This document shows positions 52,583-55,500 of a stretch of DNA of 55,500 bases, one piece after another. Origin of the DNA: Prochlorococcus sp. AG-418-I21 (GTDB taxonomy: Bacteria > Cyanobacteriota > Cyanobacteriia > PCC-6307 > Cyanobiaceae); the NCBI GenBank assembly GCA_003214115.1, contig QCMA01000006.1, forward strand, positions 1 through 55,500. Direction: 5' to 3'. Position 1 is the stretch's first letter. Each line of letters begins with the position of its first letter. The notes under the pieces are model-generated. The model was given only the letters and a program-made list of their open reading frames with translations. It was not told the origin of the DNA and did not search any database. A program made the position numbers and the translations under genes.

Positions 52583-52819
52583 TTAATTGCCCCCATTGCA
52601 ATACCTTACAGCCTCAGGGGTGGTACCACCATCTTCAATAATTTCGGCAACACATTTATTGAAAAGCTTAGATTCTTTTTTTACTGAACAGAACCCAAGA
52701 GCAATTGCAGCTAACGCTACAGCAGATACGAAACTAGATCCAAGTTGTATAAAACCATAGGCAAACATTATTTTTTTCTTTCCAGAACACTTTTTTGAAT
52801 TCTTTTTTTCTTCTATCAT
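52583..52819 (-). CDS. Small protein with one membrane helix and cysteines
   Basis: A 78-residue protein. A basic N-terminus (EEKKNSKKCSGKKKIM) precedes a membrane helix (AYGFIQLGSSFVSAVALAAI). The tail has Cys in GFCSVKKES, NKCVAEIIED and VRYCNGG. No known family; likely membrane or exported. Confidence 0.52.
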   Translation of the reverse strand: MIEEKKNSKKCSGKKKIMFAYGFIQLGSSFVSAVALAAIALGFCSVKKESKLFNKCVAEIIEDGGTTPEAVRYCNGGN

Positions 52820-53350
52820 TTAAAATCTATAACTTACTTGAATCTATTAGATTAATTTTTGGTTTGAGAAATATTTTCATAGAGAAAACCGAATTAAACT
52901 TTTTTATCTGGTAAGGCAAAAATTAAAAATTTCAAGTTTAGATTGATTTTTCTTCACTATAATTTTCAAATTGATACATCATGAAAAATTTTTTTAAAAA
53001 TTCTTTATCAACAAGTGCCCTTGGAATAGATTTTTTTACTTTTTTCAAAAAGTAATGATCCCACAGTTATAACAAGAGATTATGATACTTTTTAAACTAC
53101 ATTTAATTTTTTTTTGATGAAGTATTAATACTTAAAATTTTCCCAAAAAAGCTTGTTTTGATAATGCTCCCGAAGAGTTATCCACTTTTTAAGCGTTTTT
53201 CAACAGGGTTTTCCACAATATGTTGATTAAATTTGAATTTCTATGTGCAAAATAAAATATTATCTTATTTCAAGAAAAAACTATCCACAATTTTTTTTTG
53301 GGATCACTATGATTTCGAATGACTTTTAAATAATTCTAAGTTCAAATCCG
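52820..53350. other. Gene-poor AT-rich stretch
   Basis: About 530 bases without a convincing gene. A 24-residue frame at 52981-53055 (MKNFFKNSLSTSALGIDFFT) has an ATG but no other support. The right half holds three DnaA-box-like sites. Long A and T runs make it bent and easy to melt. Confidence 0.6.
53178..53289 (+). other. Cluster of three DnaA-box-like sites
   Basis: TTATCCACT (53178-53186), TTTTCCACA (53209-53217) and CTATCCACA (53281-53289) all read in the plus direction. The second matches the TTTTCCACA form described for cyanobacterial origins; the others differ by one or two bases from TTATCCACA. The flanks are very AT-rich. No dnaA or dnaN is in the window. Confidence 0.55.
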
Positions 53351-53542
53351 ATGAATCTAAATGAGACAAAAAAGGATTTAAATCCCGGATTCAAAAAAGA
53401 GTTGGAAAAATCTAAGCTCAGAGTTCTTACTAATGAAAATGACTTTTTAGTTAAAAACCTCAGAAAGGCTGGATGATCCACTAGAGCTGAAAATTTTTTT
53501 AAAAAGATGAATTATCTAAACTTCCTTTCTAAGAGAAAATAA
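53351..53542 (+). pseudogene. Reading frame interrupted by one TGA
   Basis: A frame starts with ATG at 53351 (MNLNETKKDLNPGFKKELEK, then SKLRVLTNENDFLVKNLRKA) and meets TGA at 53474-53476. It stays open for 21 further codons (STRAENFFKKMNYLNFLSKR) to TAA at 53540. A TGG-to-TGA change at a Trp would explain it (KAG-W-STRAEN). It may be a recent nonsense mutation, a selenocysteine or readthrough site (unlikely) or chance. The product is unknown. Confidence 0.48.
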
Positions 53543-53766
53543 TATTTTTTGAATGATTCCCCAAACAGTTTTAGTTTATCAAATATAAAATTTCTATTAA
53601 ATATACAAGTTAATACTCTTGATACTAAACATATAAAACAAATCCTGGTTATATTATTTGAATCTCAATAAGAGATCAGATTAGAAATATAAACGGGAAA
53701 TTCAAAGTTTTTTAAATTATTTAAACATTTGGTTTTTCCTGTATTTGCATCATAGTTTCTATAAAA

Positions 53767-54027
53767 ATGAATATTCAAGAACTTAAAGTCAACTACAAAA
53801 AGCTTTTAAACAAAGCTTCTAAAGCAAACGGTCGTAAAGAAACTGTTTTTTACTTAAATCGTGCTGCTAAAATTAAATCCAAAATCTATTCAAATACTAA
53901 AGTAAATTGCTTTAAATGTAATGGAGCAGGTTTTCTAAGACTTTCATTAGATGAGACTAAAACATGTCTATCTTGCTATGGAAAAGGTTATTTAATTAAG
54001 GAAATTCAGCAAGTTGAAAAAATTTGA
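53767..54027 (+). CDS. Small protein with DnaJ-type zinc finger
   Basis: An 86-residue protein. The C-terminal half has CFKCNGAGFLRLSLDETKTC and then LSCYGKGYL, two CxxC(x)GxG motifs, as in the zinc-finger region of DnaJ. The N-terminal half is a basic helical stretch (ELKVNYKKLLNKASKANGRK). It lacks the J domain and so is not DnaJ; small cysteine-rich proteins of this type assist chloroplast and cyanobacterial complex assembly. Confidence 0.65.
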   Translation: MNIQELKVNYKKLLNKASKANGRKETVFYLNRAAKIKSKIYSNTKVNCFKCNGAGFLRLSLDETKTCLSCYGKGYLIKEIQQVEKI

Positions 54028-54033
54028 TTATTC

Positions 54034-54192
54034 ATGATAGATCTCATTCAAGCTCATAAAAAATTAATTAAAACCGTAAAAGAACAAATGGGATTTTCTG
54101 ACTATGGGATGTACTGGTTGGCTTTCCTTGAGGGGGGGTTAACTATATGGTTGCTGGATAGAATATTTTTTCACTGGTTAAAGTTTAATTAA
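54034..54192 (+). CDS. Small membrane protein in microprotein cluster
   Basis: A 52-residue frame: MIDLIQAHKKLIKTVKEQMG, then FSDYGMYWLAFLEGGLTIWL, a short amphipathic helix and an aromatic-rich membrane helix, ending FFHWLKFN. It follows the zinc-finger gene by 6 bases. The clean start and stop and the coherent membrane helix support it. No known family. Confidence 0.55.
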   Translation: MIDLIQAHKKLIKTVKEQMGFSDYGMYWLAFLEGGLTIWLLDRIFFHWLKFN

Positions 54193-54280
54193 GGTTTAAT
54201 TTCAAAAACATTTTTATAATTATTAAATTAAAAATTTATCAAAACCATTTGAAAAGTTGTAGCATGGTAAAAAATCTAAT

Positions 54281-54508
54281 ATGCAATTACTGGGATTAAT
54301 TCTTCTATTAGCTAGTAGCTGGTATTTATGGAAATTAACATCAAACTTTCTTGATGAACCTACAAAAAAAGAACTAACTAATAGTTTAAATAGCCTCAAA
54401 AATAAATTCTCTGAGGGCAAACAAAATTTCTCTAAAGCAAAAATAAGCGAAGCTTGGGAAAAATACAAAGAAGAAGGTGGTGCTTTATCTAATAAAGAAA
54501 AAAGCTAG
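54281..54508 (+). CDS. Small membrane protein with charged tail
   Basis: A 75-residue protein. The N-terminal helix (MQLLGLILLLASSWYLWKLT) anchors it. The tail FLDEPTKKELTNSLNSLKNK and SKAKISEAWEKYKEEGG is amphipathic and probably cytoplasmic. The stop overlaps by one base the GTG of the next gene, so it is coupled. No known family. Confidence 0.55.
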   Translation: MQLLGLILLLASSWYLWKLTSNFLDEPTKKELTNSLNSLKNKFSEGKQNFSKAKISEAWEKYKEEGGALSNKEKS

Positions 54509-54762
54509 TGGATTTTTTTATTATTACAAGTTTCACTAAAGATATTTCTAGAATTGATCTAATTGGTATTTTGTTTGGTCATTTAATTTTTGGTATTGCA
54601 CTTACACAGCTTTTAGATTGGACGTGGTTAAAGAACCTTATGAGTGAAGAAGATAAAACAAAGATGCTTAAAAGTTATACATGGAAAGACTTATTAGTAG
54701 ATGGAGCAATTGTCACGGTAGTTCTAGGAATCATCTTTTTGATAATTAGCATTTTTCTATAA
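54508..54762 (+). CDS. Two-span small membrane protein
   Basis: An 84-residue protein: a first helix (LIGILFGHLIFGIALTQLLD), a polar loop (EDKTKMLKSYTWKDLLVDGA) and a C-terminal helix (AIVTVVLGIIFLIISIFL). The GTG start overlaps the stop of the gene before. Next gene begins at once. No known family. Confidence 0.55.
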   Translation: MDFFIITSFTKDISRIDLIGILFGHLIFGIALTQLLDWTWLKNLMSEEDKTKMLKSYTWKDLLVDGAIVTVVLGIIFLIISIFL

Positions 54763-54852
54763 ATGAACATAACTTACACCCTTTTAGTTTTTTTAATGAT
54801 ATCAATTGTGATTTTCACTCAAATAATCAATTCTTCCGATAAATCAAAATAA
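54763..54852 (+). CDS. Membrane microprotein
   Basis: A 29-residue frame, one membrane helix: MNITYTLLVFLMISIVIFTQ, then IINSSDKSK. Its ATG directly follows the stop of the previous gene, and the next ATG directly follows its own, which supports a real operon member. Confidence 0.5.
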   Translation: MNITYTLLVFLMISIVIFTQIINSSDKSK

Positions 54853-54954
54853 ATGACAGAAGTAACTAGCAATTCTTCAACTGGGTGGTATTTAATCGCT
54901 TTGGTAAGTACTATGTCTTTTCTAGCTTTAATATATTTTGGACAAAAAAGATAG
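54853..54954 (+). CDS. Membrane microprotein
   Basis: A 33-residue frame, one membrane helix: MTEVTSNSSTGWYLIALVST, then MSFLALIYFGQKR. The last gene of the tightly packed run and followed by a terminator hairpin. The size and aromatic start resemble small photosystem subunits, but no family is recognised. Confidence 0.52.
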   Translation: MTEVTSNSSTGWYLIALVSTMSFLALIYFGQKR

Positions 54955-54986
54955 TATGCACTTTGAAAGATTATTTAAATTCAAAA

Positions 54987-55021
54987 AAAAACTCTGCAAC
55001 TTCTTTAGATGCAGAGCTTTT
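54987..55021 (+). terminator. Terminator after the microprotein cluster
   Basis: CTCTGCA (54992-54998) pairs with TGCAGAG (55010-55016) around an 11-base loop, flanked by A's before and CTTTT after. It lies about 37 bases after the last stop. Confidence 0.68.
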
Positions 55022-55073
55022 GATCATTAAGTGACTGATTTATATAAATCTATTGATTATAAAACCTTTTTTC

Positions 55074-55163
55074 TTAATCAAAGAAAAAGAGACCGATGAA
55101 TGGGATGAAGATAAAGAATTCACGGTCCCTTTGATAACCGCATTTTTCGGTAGATACGACAAT
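55074..55163 (-). CDS. Possible microprotein behind a perfect ribosome site
   Basis: An exact Shine-Dalgarno (55164-55177) is followed by ATT or, one base later, TTG. From ATT (55163) the frame gives 29 residues (VVSTEKCGYQRDREFFIFIP, then FIGLFFFD), a charged start and a hydrophobic end. From TTG (55162) a different frame to 55040 gives 40 residues (SYLPKNAVIKGTVNSLSSSH, then SVSFSLIKKKGFIINRFI). I cannot tell which is translated; the first has a more protein-like plan but a rare start codon. Confidence 0.35.
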   Translation of the reverse strand: MVVSTEKCGYQRDREFFIFIPFIGLFFFD

Positions 55164-55177
55164 GAATCACCTCCTTT
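55164..55177 (-). promoter_or_regulatory. Unusually strong Shine-Dalgarno sequence
   Basis: On the minus strand AAAGGAGGTGATTC complements almost the whole 16S anti-Shine-Dalgarno end (GATCACCTCCTTT). It is exceptional here, where most genes have weak or no sites. It ends next to ATT (55163) and TTG (55162). Confidence 0.8.
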
Positions 55178-55294
55178 ACTAATATTTTCTTAAAGATAAC
55201 TAAAAGAATTAAACAAGGGAAGAAATATGTTAAAAATTTAAAATTTTTTTAACAAATCTACGATATAAATCTCTTAAAAATAAAAATATAGATA

Positions 55295-55500
55295 CTACCA
55301 AGGCAAAACTTCTCCGTTTGCATGCCAAAACGTGCCCGAGTTATTTTTATTTAGAGAATCAATACGTTTTAAAAGACCATTCGCTGATTCTTCAGGACAA
55401 ATTCCATTTCTTGTAAAGCCAGTCATTCTTGTACTCACTAACCCAGGATGCAAAATAGCTACATAAATATCTTCTCTTGATAAATCTATGGAAAGTGATT
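55295..55500 (-). CDS. Short-chain dehydrogenase/reductase, C-terminal part (5' end outside window)
   Basis: The last 67 residues of an SDR: SLSIDLSREDIYVAILHPGL then VSTRMTGFTRNGICPEESAN and NNSGTFWHANGEVLPW. The HPGxVxTxM segment after strand 6 is a hallmark of classical SDRs, and GTFWHANGEVLPW is a usual end of the CsgA-like group. The catalytic YxxxK lies outside the window. The substrate is unknown. The gap to its left of about 340 bases holds a terminator and the possible microprotein. Confidence 0.83.
   Translation of the reverse strand, partial: SLSIDLSREDIYVAILHPGLVSTRMTGFTRNGICPEESANGLLKRIDSLNKNNSGTFWHANGEVLPW

Noticed and set aside
53767-54027. Truncated dnaJ gene
   Set aside because: It has CxxCxGxG repeats but no J domain, no Gly/Phe region and a full start; size and composition fit an independent small zinc-finger protein.

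Overview
The window is a continuous stretch of a very AT-rich, compact cyanobacterial genome, best matched by a high-light type Prochlorococcus. Reasons: strongly A/T-biased codons, tiny intergenic gaps, frequent TTG and GTG starts, and cyanobacterium-specific genes (pcyA, petN, thf1/psb29, sipA-like, a som-type porin, devBCA-type exporter), together with a phosphate-stress gene island whose make-up is known from Prochlorococcus. I cannot assign a strain. No tRNA, rRNA, CRISPR array, insertion sequence or phage gene was seen.

Layout. 1-18 kb is mostly core metabolism: end of sulfite reductase, a VanX-like dipeptidase, a minus-strand run rpsB-tsf-unknown-recG, a glycosyltransferase, the minus-strand run pcyA-devB-devC-devA, two M16 peptidase genes, a SipA-like regulator, ftsH, clpP, thf1 and petN. 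The rpsB leader contains two perfect interleaved helices that can form a pseudoknot. 18.2-24.5 kb is an accessory stretch of about 16 short, mostly unrecognised genes, with a DUF2130 putative nuclease, a possible DNA-binding protein and a free-standing IF-2 N-terminal domain. 24.5-30.3 kb is a four-gene DNA repair cassette: MBL-fold exonuclease, ATP-dependent DNA ligase, Lhr-type DEXH helicase and PdeM-like phosphoesterase, almost without gaps.

31.5-46.2 kb is a phosphate/arsenate island: pstB-pstA-pstC; an ArsR repressor divergent from gap and arsJ, with a perfect 24-bp palindromic operator over the promoter; chrA; pstS; a porin; a phytase/esterase-like secreted candidate phosphatase; and phoB-phoR. 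Direct repeats of the cyanobacterial Pho-box type (TTAA every 11 bp) lie before pstS, the porin, the candidate phosphatase and phoB. The genes fit together: phosphate scavenging, uptake across both membranes, two-component control, and removal of the arsenate that enters with phosphate by GAPDH plus ArsJ.

46.2-55.5 kb is again accessory: small lipoproteins, a c6-type cytochrome, an LptA-like protein, a potassium channel, a small-protein operon, a gene-poor stretch with three DnaA-box-like sites, a reading frame interrupted by TGA, a tight cluster of four to six tiny membrane-protein genes, and the end of a short-chain dehydrogenase. The most interesting items are the rpsB pseudoknot, the ligase-associated repair cassette, the arsenate switch, the microprotein cluster, the TGA-interrupted frame and the DnaA-box cluster.
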